Of a stretch of 64,000 bases of DNA, positions 1 to 8,883 are shown piece by piece. Positions within the stretch are counted from its first letter, which is position 1; every line of letters begins with the position of its first letter. Under the pieces are notes generated by a model. The model was not told the DNA's origin, made no database searches, and was given only the letters and a program-made list of their open reading frames with translations. The stretch is taken from NCBI RefSeq assembly GCF_014897675.1, contig NZ_JABUXU010000006.1:1-64000 (forward strand). The letters are read 5' to 3'. The translations under genes and the position numbers were made by a program. Source of the stretch: Advenella sp. FME57. GTDB taxonomy: Bacteria; Pseudomonadota; Gammaproteobacteria; Burkholderiales; Burkholderiaceae_B.

Positions 1-102
1 GCCGCTCCCGCTGAAGGTGCCGCTCCTGCCGAAGGTGCCGCTCCTGCCGAAGGTGCCGCTCCTGCCGAAGGTGCCGCTCCTGCTGAAGGTGCCGCTCCTG
101 CA
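1..102 (+). repeat. 18-bp tandem repeat encoding AAPAEG
   Basis: Five complete, nearly identical 18-bp units run from base 1 to 90, and a sixth begins at 91 and diverges after 12 bases. In frame they encode Ala-Ala-Pro-Ala-Glu-Gly. The units differ only at a few third codon positions, as expected after recent slipped-strand expansion. The array is cut by the window edge, so the full copy number is unknown. Confidence 0.9.
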
Positions 103-384
103 GCAGATGCGGGTGCCGCAGCGGCTGCCCCGGCAAATGACAAACTCGCCGAAGGAGAAGCGCTGTACAAACAGATTTGTTTCGCCTGTCATGACGCCGG
201 CGTTGCCGGTGCGCCAAAACTGGGCGACAAGGCTGCCTGGGATGCACGTATTGCAACCGGCATGGACAAACTTTATGACGCCGCCGTCAACGGCTTGAAT
301 GCCATGCCTCCCAAAGGCGGATCATCAGCATCGGATGAGGTCGTCAAGGCTGCGGTTGACTACATGGTCAAATCCGTAAAATAA
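1..384 (+). CDS. Small c-type cytochrome (c5-like), 3' part
   Basis: This is the C-terminal 127 residues of a periplasmic or membrane-anchored class I cytochrome c; the start lies before the window. After an acidic Ala/Pro/Glu/Gly repeat linker (about residues 1-45) there is one haem-binding motif CFACH near residue 58, followed by a KLGD segment and a later MPPKGG segment that can supply the axial methionine. The domain is short (about 80 residues), as in cytochrome c5/c555. The linker probably tethers the haem domain to an N-terminal membrane anchor or signal sequence. Role: electron carrier to a terminal oxidase or reductase; the partner cannot be read from the sequence. The stop is followed 24 bases later by a good terminator. 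Confidence 0.88.
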   Translation, partial: AAPAEGAAPAEGAAPAEGAAPAEGAAPAEGAAPAADAGAAAAAPANDKLAEGEALYKQICFACHDAGVAGAPKLGDKAAWDARIATGMDKLYDAAVNGLNAMPPKGGSSASDEVVKAAVDYMVKSVK

Positions 385-408
385 TCCGCGACGTTTTCGG
401 TTGAAGTT

Positions 409-439
409 AAAAAGCCCACTTTATATAAGTGGGCTTTTT
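409..439 (+). terminator. Rho-independent terminator of the cytochrome gene
   Basis: A 13-base perfect stem (409-421 pairing with 427-439) with a 5-base AT loop. The stem starts with an A run and ends in a T run, so it can work in both directions. It lies 24 bases after the cytochrome stop. Confidence 0.88.
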
Positions 440-601
440 GTTTTGGGTAAAGATTATTATTGCCTGTAATTCTTATTGCCGGTTGCCGGTATGCGACTGG
501 CTATCGGCAGGATGCGGCGCATCCGGGGCGGCTACCTTTTTCCGGCAGCAAAGTCACGCAAGGCCATTCAGCAGGCACGCAAGGTGCCCGTGCCGTGCTA
601 C

Positions 602-1825
602 TTACTTGCCCAGCAATGTCGCGATCTGTTCGTCGCTCCAGCCCAGTTCCTCTCGGAGGATATCCTCGGAATGCTGACCCAGCATGGGCGGTGCATTGCG
701 ATACTGAATGGGTGTGTCGGAAAAACGCATGGGACTGGCCGTCATCGGCGAGGTTCCCGCTGCCGGATGCGGCAGTTCCAGTTTCATCTGGCGTGCGATC
801 ACTTGCGGATCTGCGTAAACCTGGTCAATCGTGTTGATCGGTCCGGCCGGGATATTGCTGGCCTCCAGATCTGCCAGCCAGGTATCACGCTTGCGGGTTT
901 TCATGACGGACGCCAGCAATGGAATGAGTGAATCGCGATTGACTACCCGGCCGGCATTTTTCCGGTAGCGCTCATCGTCGACCAGTTCCGGCATATTGAT
1001 CAGGCGGCAGAACGAGGCAAATTGTGTGTCGTTGCCTACCGCCAGGATAAGATGGCCGTCTTCAACTTCAAACACCTGATAGGGCACCAGATTCTGATGC
1101 GCATTACCGGCACGCTTGGGTACCTGGCCAGATGTCATGTAATTGAGATTCTGGTTGGCCAGCATTGCCACCTGGCAATCGAGCAGCGCCATGTCAATAT
1201 ATTGCCCCAGGCCGCTGCTGTGGCGCTCATTCAATGCCGCCAGAATGGCAACGCTTGCATACATGCCTGTCATCAGATCCGACACCGCCACGCCGGCCTT
1301 CTGAGGGCCGCCACCTGGCAGATCGTCGTGTTCTCCGGTAATGCTCATGAGACCGCCCATACCCTGAATAATATAGTCATAGCCTGGGCGGGTGGCATAC
1401 GGCCCCGTTTGTCCGAACCCGGTAATGGAACAGTAAATAAGTCGCGGATTGATCTGCTTGAGACTGGCGTAGTCGAGCCCGTATTTTTTCAGGCCACCCA
1501 CTTTGTAATTTTCCACGACAATATCGGCTTTGGCCGCCAGCGCCAGAACGACCTCCCGTCCCGCATCCGTAGTGAAATCGAGCGCCAGCGAGCGTTTATT
1601 GCGGTTCGCAGAAAGGTAGTAGGCCGCTTCGCTGGTGTCCGCTCCGTGTTGATCCTTCAGGTATGGAGGCCCCCAACCACGCGTGTCATCACCGCTGCCC
1701 GGACGTTCCACCTTGATGACGTCAGCGCCCAGGTCGGCCAGGTTCTGGGTACACCATGGACCCGCCAGAACGCGTGTCAGATCAAGTACCCTGATGTTCG
1801 CCAATGGCGCCATACGCTGTGTCAT
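602..1825 (-). CDS. CaiB/BaiF family (class III) CoA-transferase
   Basis: A 407-residue cytosolic protein of the class III CoA-transferase family, which moves CoA between carboxylic acids through an aspartyl-CoA thioester. It opens with the typical LANIRVLDLTRVLAGP block; the motif PLAN..VLD..RVLAGP and the ADVIKVERPGSGD segment follow. The likely catalytic aspartate is in MALLDCQVAM near residue 218, inside the expected YIDMALLD context. The length fits the family (about 400). The start at 1825 (MTQRMAPL) has a GGAG-like ribosome site upstream; M5 is a possible alternative. The substrate cannot be assigned, and no dehydrogenase or regulator sits next to it. The gene stands alone between the cytochrome and rep. 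Confidence 0.9.
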   Translation of the reverse strand: MTQRMAPLANIRVLDLTRVLAGPWCTQNLADLGADVIKVERPGSGDDTRGWGPPYLKDQHGADTSEAAYYLSANRNKRSLALDFTTDAGREVVLALAAKADIVVENYKVGGLKKYGLDYASLKQINPRLIYCSITGFGQTGPYATRPGYDYIIQGMGGLMSITGEHDDLPGGGPQKAGVAVSDLMTGMYASVAILAALNERHSSGLGQYIDMALLDCQVAMLANQNLNYMTSGQVPKRAGNAHQNLVPYQVFEVEDGHLILAVGNDTQFASFCRLINMPELVDDERYRKNAGRVVNRDSLIPLLASVMKTRKRDTWLADLEASNIPAGPINTIDQVYADPQVIARQMKLELPHPAAGTSPMTASPMRFSDTPIQYRNAPPMLGQHSEDILREELGWSDEQIATLLGK

Positions 1826-1999
1826 TTTCCTGCTTCTCCGTATTCAAATTTCAATTATGTTGTCGCCGTCGGCCAACATGTCAAACGTGATTAAGTTCCA
1901 GAATCGGCCACCCGCCCTGCATGACGCAAGTAATATAGTGACCCAATAGATAGTGAACAAACAGACAGGCCAGCGGCCCGGCTGCCTGGGGCTTACATT

Positions 2000-4063
2000 C
2001 TACCCTTTTTTCTGCAGCATCTCTTTGAGCCGGACCAGCCGCTCCTTGGGAGTCATGCCGCTGAATGGATCCACCACTGTTTTTACGCCGCTCTCCAGAC
2101 CCATTTCACCGATAAACCGCGAAGGTTCACGAATCAGATCTTCACGGGCCTTGCGGCGCTTCTTGCACCAGGTCAATGTCAGATGAAATTGCGCTCGGGT
2201 AATACCCACATACATGAGACGGCGCTCTTCCTGGATGCGCACTTCCAGCGCCTCGGCGTCCTTGTTCGCATCGCCATATTCGTCGTCCTTGCCAAAATGG
2301 GGCAGCAACCCTTCCTCTACGCCAACCATGTGCACATAGGGATATTCCAGACCCTTGGAGGCATGAATGGTCGTCAGCCGCACGGCATCAGGATCTTCAT
2401 CGTCTTCGCTACGTTCCAGCATGGTGATCAGGGCAATACGCTGAACCAGCTGCGCAAGCGTCAAGCCGTCTTCCTGTGCCTTGCGCTTGAGCCAGTTGGT
2501 CAATTCAAGCACGTTCTGCCAGCGCGATTGTGCCGCACGCTCTTCCTGGGTGTCATATAAATAGCGTTCGTAATCGATGTATTTCATCAATTCGTCCAGC
2601 AGCTCGGTTGCGCCTTCAGCCGGTGTCGCCGCACCGCCATCTGTCCTGCCGCGCCCGGCACGCCATTGTATATTTCGAATGAAATCAACAAAAACCTTCA
2701 GCGGCTCAAGCTGGCGGGGCGCAATCCGCGTGGCGGCCAGTTCATCATGAACGGCATCGAACAGTGAGCACTTGAGCTGCGTGGCCGTGTCCCCAAGCGC
2801 TGTCAGGCTGGCCTGTCCCACGCCACGTTTGGGCGTGGTAACCGCGCGAATGAACGCAGGATCGTCTTCTTCGTTGGCGACAATGCGCAGGTAGGCAATA
2901 ATATCGCGGACCTCGGCCTTGTCGAAAAAGCTTTGCCCCCCGGCAATCACATAGGGAATCCGCAGCTCGCGGAATGTTTGCTCGAACAGGCGACCCTGAT
3001 GGTTGCCACGATAGAGCACGGCGTAGTCCTTCCAACGGGCGTTGCGTTCGAAACGGGAAGCCGAGATGCGCATGCCCACCGATTCGGCCTCGGCCTCTTC
3101 ATTGTCCATGACCACCACCTGAATGGGTTCGCCCTGACCCAGCGTAGACCACAGTTTTTTACCGAACAGATTCGGATTGCGGCTGATGACCTGGTTGGCT
3201 GCGTCCAGCACCGTCGCGACCGAACGATAGTTCTGTTCCAGCTTGATAATACGCAGTGCCGGATAATCCTGAGGCAATTTGGCCAGGTTTTCGATAGTGG
3301 CGCCGCGCCAGGCATAAATGGCCTGATCATCGTCGCCCACCGCTGTAAACATGTCGCGCAGCCCAGTCAGGGATCGCACCCATTGGTATTGGCAGACGTT
3401 GGTGTCCTGGTATTCGTCCAGGAGCATATAGCGACAGCGCCGCTGCCAGCGCTCGCGCACCTCATCGTTGGTGCTCATCAGCGTCGCCGGCATGACAATC
3501 AGATCGTCAAAATCCACCGATTGATACGCGCGCAAGGTTGCATCGTAGCTACGGTACACGCGGGCAGCGTCCATTTCGTCAGGGGTTTGGGCGATTTTTT
3601 CTGAATCATCAGGCGTAATCAGCGCATTTTTCCATAGCGATATTTGCTGTTGTACGCTGCGCAACCGGCCCTTGTCGGTGGTCGCCAGCAACTCCGGAAT
3701 CACGCCCAGCGCATCGGTGGAGTCCAGGATGGAAAAACCGGGTTTCAACCCCGCCAGCACCGCCTCTTCCCGCAAAAAACGCACGCCCAGTGCATGAAAT
3801 GTGCTGATCGTCAGGCCTTTGAGCCGTTTCTTTTCCACGCTTTGCTGAATACGTTCAGCCATTTCGCGCGCCGCCTTGTTGGTGAACGTCAGGGCTATGA
3901 TGCCGCGGGCATCATAGCCGCACTCATTGATCAGATAGGCGATTTTCTGGGTGATGACGCGAGTCTTGCCGCTGCCGGCGCCTGCCAGGACCAGGCATGG
4001 TCCGTTCAGGTACAGCACCGCCTCACGCTGCGCGGGGTTCATCGATTGCAGTGCATTGCTCAT
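2000..4063 (-). CDS. rep: ATP-dependent DNA helicase Rep
   Basis: A 687-residue superfamily 1A 3'-5' DNA helicase that helps forks move through protein roadblocks and acts in PriA/PriC-dependent restart. It has Walker A AGAGSGKT near residue 30, the motif TFTNKAAREM, the DEYQDTN Walker B/helicase II motif near residue 220, the DDDQAIYAWRGA motif III, and a C-terminal LTTIHASKGLEYPYV followed by YVGITRA. The N-terminus matches Rep better than UvrD or PcrA (PCLVLAGAGSGKTRVITQKIA). The length is close to the E. coli protein (673). The start codon lies 3 bases after the priA stop, so the two are probably translated from one transcript. Confidence 0.95.
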   Translation of the reverse strand: MSNALQSMNPAQREAVLYLNGPCLVLAGAGSGKTRVITQKIAYLINECGYDARGIIALTFTNKAAREMAERIQQSVEKKRLKGLTISTFHALGVRFLREEAVLAGLKPGFSILDSTDALGVIPELLATTDKGRLRSVQQQISLWKNALITPDDSEKIAQTPDEMDAARVYRSYDATLRAYQSVDFDDLIVMPATLMSTNDEVRERWQRRCRYMLLDEYQDTNVCQYQWVRSLTGLRDMFTAVGDDDQAIYAWRGATIENLAKLPQDYPALRIIKLEQNYRSVATVLDAANQVISRNPNLFGKKLWSTLGQGEPIQVVVMDNEEAEAESVGMRISASRFERNARWKDYAVLYRGNHQGRLFEQTFRELRIPYVIAGGQSFFDKAEVRDIIAYLRIVANEEDDPAFIRAVTTPKRGVGQASLTALGDTATQLKCSLFDAVHDELAATRIAPRQLEPLKVFVDFIRNIQWRAGRGRTDGGAATPAEGATELLDELMKYIDYERYLYDTQEERAAQSRWQNVLELTNWLKRKAQEDGLTLAQLVQRIALITMLERSEDDEDPDAVRLTTIHASKGLEYPYVHMVGVEEGLLPHFGKDDEYGDANKDAEALEVRIQEERRLMYVGITRAQFHLTLTWCKKRRKAREDLIREPSRFIGEMGLESGVKTVVDPFSGMTPKERLVRLKEMLQKKG

Positions 4064-4066
4064 TAT

Positions 4067-6118
4067 CTAGATTTCCAGTGGGTCTACTTCGATGAAATAA
4101 CGCATGCGCTGCTTCTGTCCGATCGTTTGGACCTGTGGCAGCCACTGCTGCAGAAAACGCTGCAGCGCTGGCCTTGACACCGATTCAACCAGCAATTGTG
4201 CCCGTTCGACGTGGGCAACGCGCAGAATCCGCAGGGGGACAGGATCGTAAAGACGCACGGCCTCGGGCTCGCCGTCGCCAGACAAGACCGAGGCGGCGTG
4301 TTCCCGGATGTCTTGAAGAAAGGCCAGTGCCAGCTGCACGCTTTTGGCTTCGGCGGTGATCAGTGCCTGAAAGGTAAAGGGTGGCAGGCCGGTATCCTGG
4401 CGCTCTGCCAGCAAGTCGTCGGCAAAGGCCGGGAAGTCGTTGTTAAGCAATGTCTGATAGACCGTATGGTCGGGATAGCCGGTTTGAATCAGCACCTGCC
4501 CCCCTTCCGTGTGACGCCCTGCCCGACCGGCTACCTGCAGCAATTGGGCAAACAGGCGCTCGGGGGCGCGAAAATCCGCAGAAAACAGCATGGAGTCTGC
4601 ATTGAGCACCGCAACCAGGCCAAGACGCTTGAAGTCATGCCCCTTTGCCACCATTTGCGTGCCTACCAGAATATCGATATTGCCGGTATGCACTTCATCG
4701 AATAGCCGCAGAGCACTACCCTTCAGGCGTGTGCTATCTGCATCAATGCGCTGGATTCGCGCTGTGGGAAACGTTTCCTGCAGAAACTCTTCAACCCGCT
4801 GGGTGCCCCGCCCCAGCGGCTGCAAATCCTGGTTGCCGCAATCAGGGCAGATGGATGGGACGCGACTGTGGAAACCACAGTGGTGACACTGCAACTGATA
4901 GCCGCTGCCAGGAGTGCGATGCAATACCGTATGCACCGAGCACCGCGGGCACTGGCTGACCCAGCCGCAAGCGGCACAATGCATGACAGGGGCGTAGCCC
5001 CTACGATTCAGAAACACCATGGACTGTTCGCCGCGCTCGAGGTGGGTGCGGATGGCCTCCAGCACGTTCGGCTCGAACCCCTGGTTAAGCTTGGCCTTCC
5101 GGGTATCCACAAGACGAATGTCGGGAAGAAAGCGGGTTCTGGCGCGCTGCTCCAGGCTCAATCGGGTATAGCGGCCACTGAGCGCATGATGCCAGGTTTC
5201 CAGGGAGGGCGTAGCCGATCCAAGTATCAGCGGAATACCGGCATGATGTGCGCGCCAGACCGCCAGATCGCGCGCCGAATAACGCAAGCCCTCTTGCTGC
5301 TTGTAGGAAGCATCGTGTTCCTCATCGACAATAATCAGGCCGGGATTGTCCAGCGGCGCAAAAATTGTCATGCGCGTGCCTAGCAGTACCTTGAGCTTGC
5401 CGCGCTGGGCGTCTGCCCAGGCCTTCAGGCGCTCGCCATCGGCCAGCCCGCTGTGAAACACGGCAATTTCCTCGGGAGCCACGATATCTGCAAAGCGGGC
5501 CCGGACCGCCGTCTCCAACTGTGGCGTCAGATTAATTTCCGGCACCAGCATTAATATTTGCTGGCCCCGCTGCAAGAAGGCAAGCGCCGCGTGCAGATAC
5601 ACTTCTGTCTTACCGCTTCCGGTCACGCCATGCAGCAGATAGGGACAATAGCCGTCTGATTGGCAAATTTGCTGCACGGCATGTTGCTGCTGGGCATTCA
5701 ATACGATTGGAGAGGCGACCGCTGGGGCGACTGGACTGCGTTTTTTACGATCGGCTCGGGCCACCGGGCCGCCGGCGGACCGCTTGCCCAGATAAGCGGC
5801 CGGTTTTCTTAAGCCGTTGGGCAGTACCGGCAGAATGACCTCGCCCAACGAGCGCTGATAGTAACGCGAGGCGAAATGAGCCAGGGCCAGCCAGGAAGCA
5901 GAAAATGCCGGAAGATCGTCCAGCACCTGCTCCACATCGCGGATCTGATCCGGGTCAAGCGCGGGCGCGGGCAGCAATTCGATGACCACGCCGATAAGCT
6001 GTCGCGAGCCGAAAGGCACAATAACGCGCTGCCCTATTTGCACTGGATGCTCGCATCGATAATCGAATGCCTCCTGTCGGGGAATATCCAACACGACACG
6101 AACCCAGCTGACTTGCAC
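4067..6118 (-). CDS. priA: Primosomal protein N' (replication restart helicase PriA)
   Basis: A 683-residue 3'-5' helicase that recognises stalled forks and D-loops and reloads the DnaB helicase. The N-terminal 3'-DNA-binding domain starts with VRVVLDIPRQEAFDY. Walker A is HGVTGSGKTEVY near residue 165, the DEEH box is in IVDEEHDASYKQQ near residue 265, and eight zinc-binding cysteines lie in the segment CAACGW..CPRC ... CHHC ... CPDC near residues 380-425. The C-terminal helicase core GTQMVAKGHDF follows. It is slightly shorter than the E. coli protein (732). It is first in a priA-rep unit, with the promoter expected in the AT-rich spacer before it. Confidence 0.96.
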   Translation of the reverse strand: MQVSWVRVVLDIPRQEAFDYRCEHPVQIGQRVIVPFGSRQLIGVVIELLPAPALDPDQIRDVEQVLDDLPAFSASWLALAHFASRYYQRSLGEVILPVLPNGLRKPAAYLGKRSAGGPVARADRKKRSPVAPAVASPIVLNAQQQHAVQQICQSDGYCPYLLHGVTGSGKTEVYLHAALAFLQRGQQILMLVPEINLTPQLETAVRARFADIVAPEEIAVFHSGLADGERLKAWADAQRGKLKVLLGTRMTIFAPLDNPGLIIVDEEHDASYKQQEGLRYSARDLAVWRAHHAGIPLILGSATPSLETWHHALSGRYTRLSLEQRARTRFLPDIRLVDTRKAKLNQGFEPNVLEAIRTHLERGEQSMVFLNRRGYAPVMHCAACGWVSQCPRCSVHTVLHRTPGSGYQLQCHHCGFHSRVPSICPDCGNQDLQPLGRGTQRVEEFLQETFPTARIQRIDADSTRLKGSALRLFDEVHTGNIDILVGTQMVAKGHDFKRLGLVAVLNADSMLFSADFRAPERLFAQLLQVAGRAGRHTEGGQVLIQTGYPDHTVYQTLLNNDFPAFADDLLAERQDTGLPPFTFQALITAEAKSVQLALAFLQDIREHAASVLSGDGEPEAVRLYDPVPLRILRVAHVERAQLLVESVSRPALQRFLQQWLPQVQTIGQKQRMRYFIEVDPLEI

Positions 6119-6464
6119 GCTTAATTCCTGAAAAATGTGAGAACAGATACCACCAGAGTTATCTGTTTGAGTATTACCTTTAAGTTACATATCCATGTCA
6201 ACACTTAAAGTAGTTTCGCAGGTTTCAGCGTTAAAGCATCTGCCCGAAACCACTTATTAAATAAATGACTCTGCCTGTGGATAACTTTGGGGAAAACTAT
6301 ATTACAAAAAAATTATTGAAATGAATTGAAGGATCAAATTTTTTTCATACCGGAAACTTCATAAACTAATTTCTTAAATTTCAATAACTTAAAACGTCAG
6401 CTCATTGTGTTACAACAGTTTGTCCAAAAACAACAGCCGCTTGACTTCTGTGTACAACTTGGCC
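6119..6464. other. AT-rich priA-hemE spacer with a consensus DnaA box
   Basis: This 346-base stretch holds no open reading frame I can support. It is clearly richer in A and T than its surroundings, with runs such as 6301-6318 and 6334-6345. At 6276-6284 is a perfect DnaA box (TTATCCACA on the minus strand) inside a phrase that resembles dnaA/oriC-proximal sequence. Only that one box is exact; TGTGTACAA at 6450-6458 differs from it at two positions. The priA promoter must also lie here. Both flanking genes are on the minus strand. Confidence 0.6.
6276..6284 (-). promoter_or_regulatory. Consensus DnaA box
   Basis: TTATCCACA reads on the minus strand, an exact match to the high-affinity DnaA box. 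It lies about 158 bases before the priA start and could either tune priA or be a relic of origin-like sequence. A single box is not proof of function. Confidence 0.55.
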
Positions 6465-7538
6465 TCAACCGTGTTTGCTTGCGCTATAGCTGTGCACTTC
6501 ATCGACCAGAATTGACACATTTTGGGGCGGTGTAAATTGTGAAATTCCGTGACCAAGATTGAATACATGCCCCCCATTTGTTACCGGCCCGAAGTCGTCA
6601 ATGACGCGACGCACTTCCTGACGAATGGCGTCTTCTGTTCCAAACAGCGCCATGGGATCAATATTGCCTTGCAATGCAACACGGTCGCCTACCCGCTCAC
6701 GAGCCTGCTTCAGGTTAACAGTCCAGTCAAGTCCAACGGCATCGCAGCCACTGTTGACGATGTCTTCCAGCCACAATCCGCCTCCCTTGGTAAACGAAAT
6801 AACCGGCACAGTAACACCATCCTGATTGCGTTCCAGCTGGCTGATTACCTTGGTGGTGTATGCAAGCGAAAATTGCTGATACAAGCCATCGGCCAGTACG
6901 CCGCCCCAGCTGTCAAAAATCATGACGGCCTGGGCTCCCGCGCGGATTTGCTCGTTCAGATACTGCACAGTCGCCTGTGCAGTGACTTCCAGAATACGAT
7001 GCAGCATTGCTGGCTGCGCATACATCATGGTTTTGATTTGGCGGTAATCTGACGAGCCCCGCCCTTCTACCATATAGCAGGTAACGGTCCACGGGCTGCC
7101 GGCAAAGCCGATCAGGGGCACACGGCCATTGAGCGACTGGCGGATCTGGCTGACGGCGTCGAACACGTAGCGCAACTGATTCATATCGGGAACGGCAAGC
7201 TGCTCGACATCCTGCTGCGTGCGCAAGGGACGTGCAAACTGCGGACCCTCACCGGCAACAAAACCCAGCCCAAGACCCATGGCGTCGGGCAGCATGAGAA
7301 TATCCGAAAATAGAATGGCCGCATCCAGGGGAAACCGATCCAGAGGCTGCAAAGTGACCTCTGTGGCAAAATCCGGATTTTTGGCCAGCCCCAGAAAGGA
7401 CCCCGCCCTGGCGCGGGTCTCGTTATATTCAGCCAAATATCGTCCAGCCTGGCGCATCAACCATACAGGCGTATAGGGAACATGCTGGCGCTGCAGTGCG
7501 CGCAGGAAAACATCGTTCTGCAAAACCGGGAAAGCCAT
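6465..7538 (-). CDS. hemE: Uroporphyrinogen decarboxylase
   Basis: A 357-residue cytosolic enzyme that removes four acetate carboxyls from uroporphyrinogen III to give coproporphyrinogen III in haem synthesis. The signature [17 protein letters not shown] lies near residues 27-43, and [15 protein letters not shown] carries the substrate-binding aspartate near residue 78. The motif [12 protein letters not shown] and the C-terminal [10 protein letters not shown] are also present. Length and start (MAFPVLQND) agree with the family (about 355). It follows the regulator at 7665-8669 by 126 bases on the same strand, so read-through from that gene is possible. Confidence 0.97.
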   Translation of the reverse strand: MAFPVLQNDVFLRALQRQHVPYTPVWLMRQAGRYLAEYNETRARAGSFLGLAKNPDFATEVTLQPLDRFPLDAAILFSDILMLPDAMGLGLGFVAGEGPQFARPLRTQQDVEQLAVPDMNQLRYVFDAVSQIRQSLNGRVPLIGFAGSPWTVTCYMVEGRGSSDYRQIKTMMYAQPAMLHRILEVTAQATVQYLNEQIRAGAQAVMIFDSWGGVLADGLYQQFSLAYTTKVISQLERNQDGVTVPVISFTKGGGLWLEDIVNSGCDAVGLDWTVNLKQARERVGDRVALQGNIDPMALFGTEDAIRQEVRRVIDDFGPVTNGGHVFNLGHGISQFTPPQNVSILVDEVHSYSASKHG

Positions 7539-7664
7539 CGGGTACCTTTAATATCTATAAATCTATGATTTTCTTACCGGACAGATTGTATCGTACCTGG
7601 TGTAAGAATGGCCGCTGACAGTCGCCCGACCATCAAGCGGTTTGCCGTCAGACACCGCTGCTGT

Positions 7665-8669
7665 TCAAAAACCATTGTCGCGAAACGGTTCTGCACTGAT
7701 CTGGTGTTTACGCATGAGCGCCCAGAACGCCCGACGATGTTTATGGGAATTGCGGGCGGCCAGAGCGATATTGCCCTTGCTGCGCGCCAGTGCATGCGTG
7801 AGATAGGCACGTTCAAATTGGGTAACCACGACCGACTTCAGTTGCTGAAATCCTTCGGGAAATTGCGCTATTTCCTGACAGCAGACCTTGGGGACGCTCA
7901 GGCGTGCCGGATGGGCACCCGCCGGCTTGCTCCCTTGCGGCATGGGGCTGCCGATTCCGCGCAAAAGCGAAACAGGCGACAGGATACGGTCAGTGCCTGG
8001 GCTGACCCCCATCAGTGCAGCAGCAGGCGTGCGACCGCCGGATCGCTTGAACGCGGGCAACAACGGCGAACCCGGCCTTTCACCGGTCAGGTGCAGTGTA
8101 CCCGCGGGAGCGCACGCTGGCGCCGGCGCTAAAGCATATTCAGCCGGGTGCGTGATCGCAGCATCGTGAACAGCATACTGCTTCGTATTGACGCTGTCGC
8201 CCAGTAGCGAAGGAAGACGGGCCTGAAGATTACGTAGTTCATGCAAGGCACGCAGCAGCCTGACACGGATTTCCTCTGGCTCGCATGGCCATAAGGCGAA
8301 ATCAACGACACCGAGCTCGAGCAGATCGATCAGGCCAATGGGGCGCAGCGACAGCCCCAATACAAAAATGGGACGATGCTGTTCGATACGGGTTTGCTGC
8401 AACAATAAACGCGTCCAGACCAGCGAAGCCGATGAGACAGGCAGGCAGATGGCATCAAAATGACGCAGTGAATAAGTCATTTCCTGCAGCAGCGAGACAG
8501 ATGGGAACGTACCATGCTCCGCCCCGGGGGAGGGTTCTACCAGACTGAAATGCAGACGACCATTGTGTAAACGGTCAGGTTTGAGCAGCGTTTCTGCGAG
8601 CGTTTCGCAGCCGGGAATACTGATAAGGGCGCAGTCCAGTCGTTCTTTCACCTTGAGGGCCTTTTTCAT
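7665..8669 (-). CDS. Regulator with degenerate receiver and Fis-type HTH
   Basis: I do not recognise a named gene. From the chosen start (MKKALKVKERL, 334 residues) a receiver-like fold spans about residues 38-148. The strand that should carry the phosphoacceptor reads FDAICLPVS, with proline (about P77) where aspartate is expected. The region that should give the conserved lysine reads FALWPCEPEEIRVRL, with tryptophan (about W127). A long Pro/Ala/Gly-rich linker (about 165-262) follows. A Fis-family helix-turn-helix ends the protein (about 284-323: FERAYLTHALARSKGN then AARNSHKHRRAFWALMRKH). It is probably a phosphorylation-independent DNA-binding protein. A longer frame opens at 8804, but it would overrun the intergenic regulatory region. 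The start lacks a clear ribosome site. Confidence 0.7.
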   Translation of the reverse strand: MKKALKVKERLDCALISIPGCETLAETLLKPDRLHNGRLHFSLVEPSPGAEHGTFPSVSLLQEMTYSLRHFDAICLPVSSASLVWTRLLLQQTRIEQHRPIFVLGLSLRPIGLIDLLELGVVDFALWPCEPEEIRVRLLRALHELRNLQARLPSLLGDSVNTKQYAVHDAAITHPAEYALAPAPACAPAGTLHLTGERPGSPLLPAFKRSGGRTPAAALMGVSPGTDRILSPVSLLRGIGSPMPQGSKPAGAHPARLSVPKVCCQEIAQFPEGFQQLKSVVVTQFERAYLTHALARSKGNIALAARNSHKHRRAFWALMRKHQISAEPFRDNGF

Positions 8670-8744
8670 GTAACAAAGCGTACAGGATAAATGGGCTCTG
8701 CACGACCAGCAATTCGCATTTGTCACACTAGGGCAATTACTGTT

Positions 8745-8867
8745 AAGTGACTGTTTTTGCTGAAAAAACAACGGTTTTGCTGCAGTGCATGACATAAAGG
8801 CCATATACCCTTGCTTATTGCTAGGGTTAACCCTATAATGGTTTATACCTAGCTTTTACAGTCACTT
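8745..8867. repeat. Inverted pair of ACAGTCACTT around the divergent promoter
   Basis: The 10-mer ACAGTCACTT occurs on the plus strand at 8858-8867 and on the minus strand at 8745-8754. The pair flanks the palindromic promoter between the regulator and the small protein gene. The matching flanks (T/A runs before, TTAA after) extend the similarity. This could be a pair of operator half-sites, perhaps for the adjacent regulator; that link is inference. Confidence 0.5.
8811..8839 (+). promoter_or_regulatory. Strong sigma-70 promoter with a perfect palindrome in the spacer
   Basis: The -35 element TTGCTT (8811-8816) and the perfect -10 element TATAAT (8834-8839) are 17 bases apart. The perfect 14-base palindrome TAGGGTTAACCCTA (8822-8835) fills most of the spacer and overlaps the -10. 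Transcription should begin near 8846, giving a leader of roughly 38 bases before the gene at 8884. A protein on the palindrome would block polymerase. Confidence 0.7.
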
Positions 8868-8883
8868 TAAAGAGCCCAATACC

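Noticed and set aside
1022-1894. 290-codon frame antisense to the CoA-transferase
   Set aside because: A shadow frame of a well-supported gene; composition rich in His, Arg and Gln as expected for antisense of GC-biased codons.
8670-8804. 45-residue N-terminal extension of the degenerate-receiver regulator
   Set aside because: The extension is Cys/Ser-rich, unlike a receiver N-terminus, and covers one arm of the inverted repeat in the divergent spacer.
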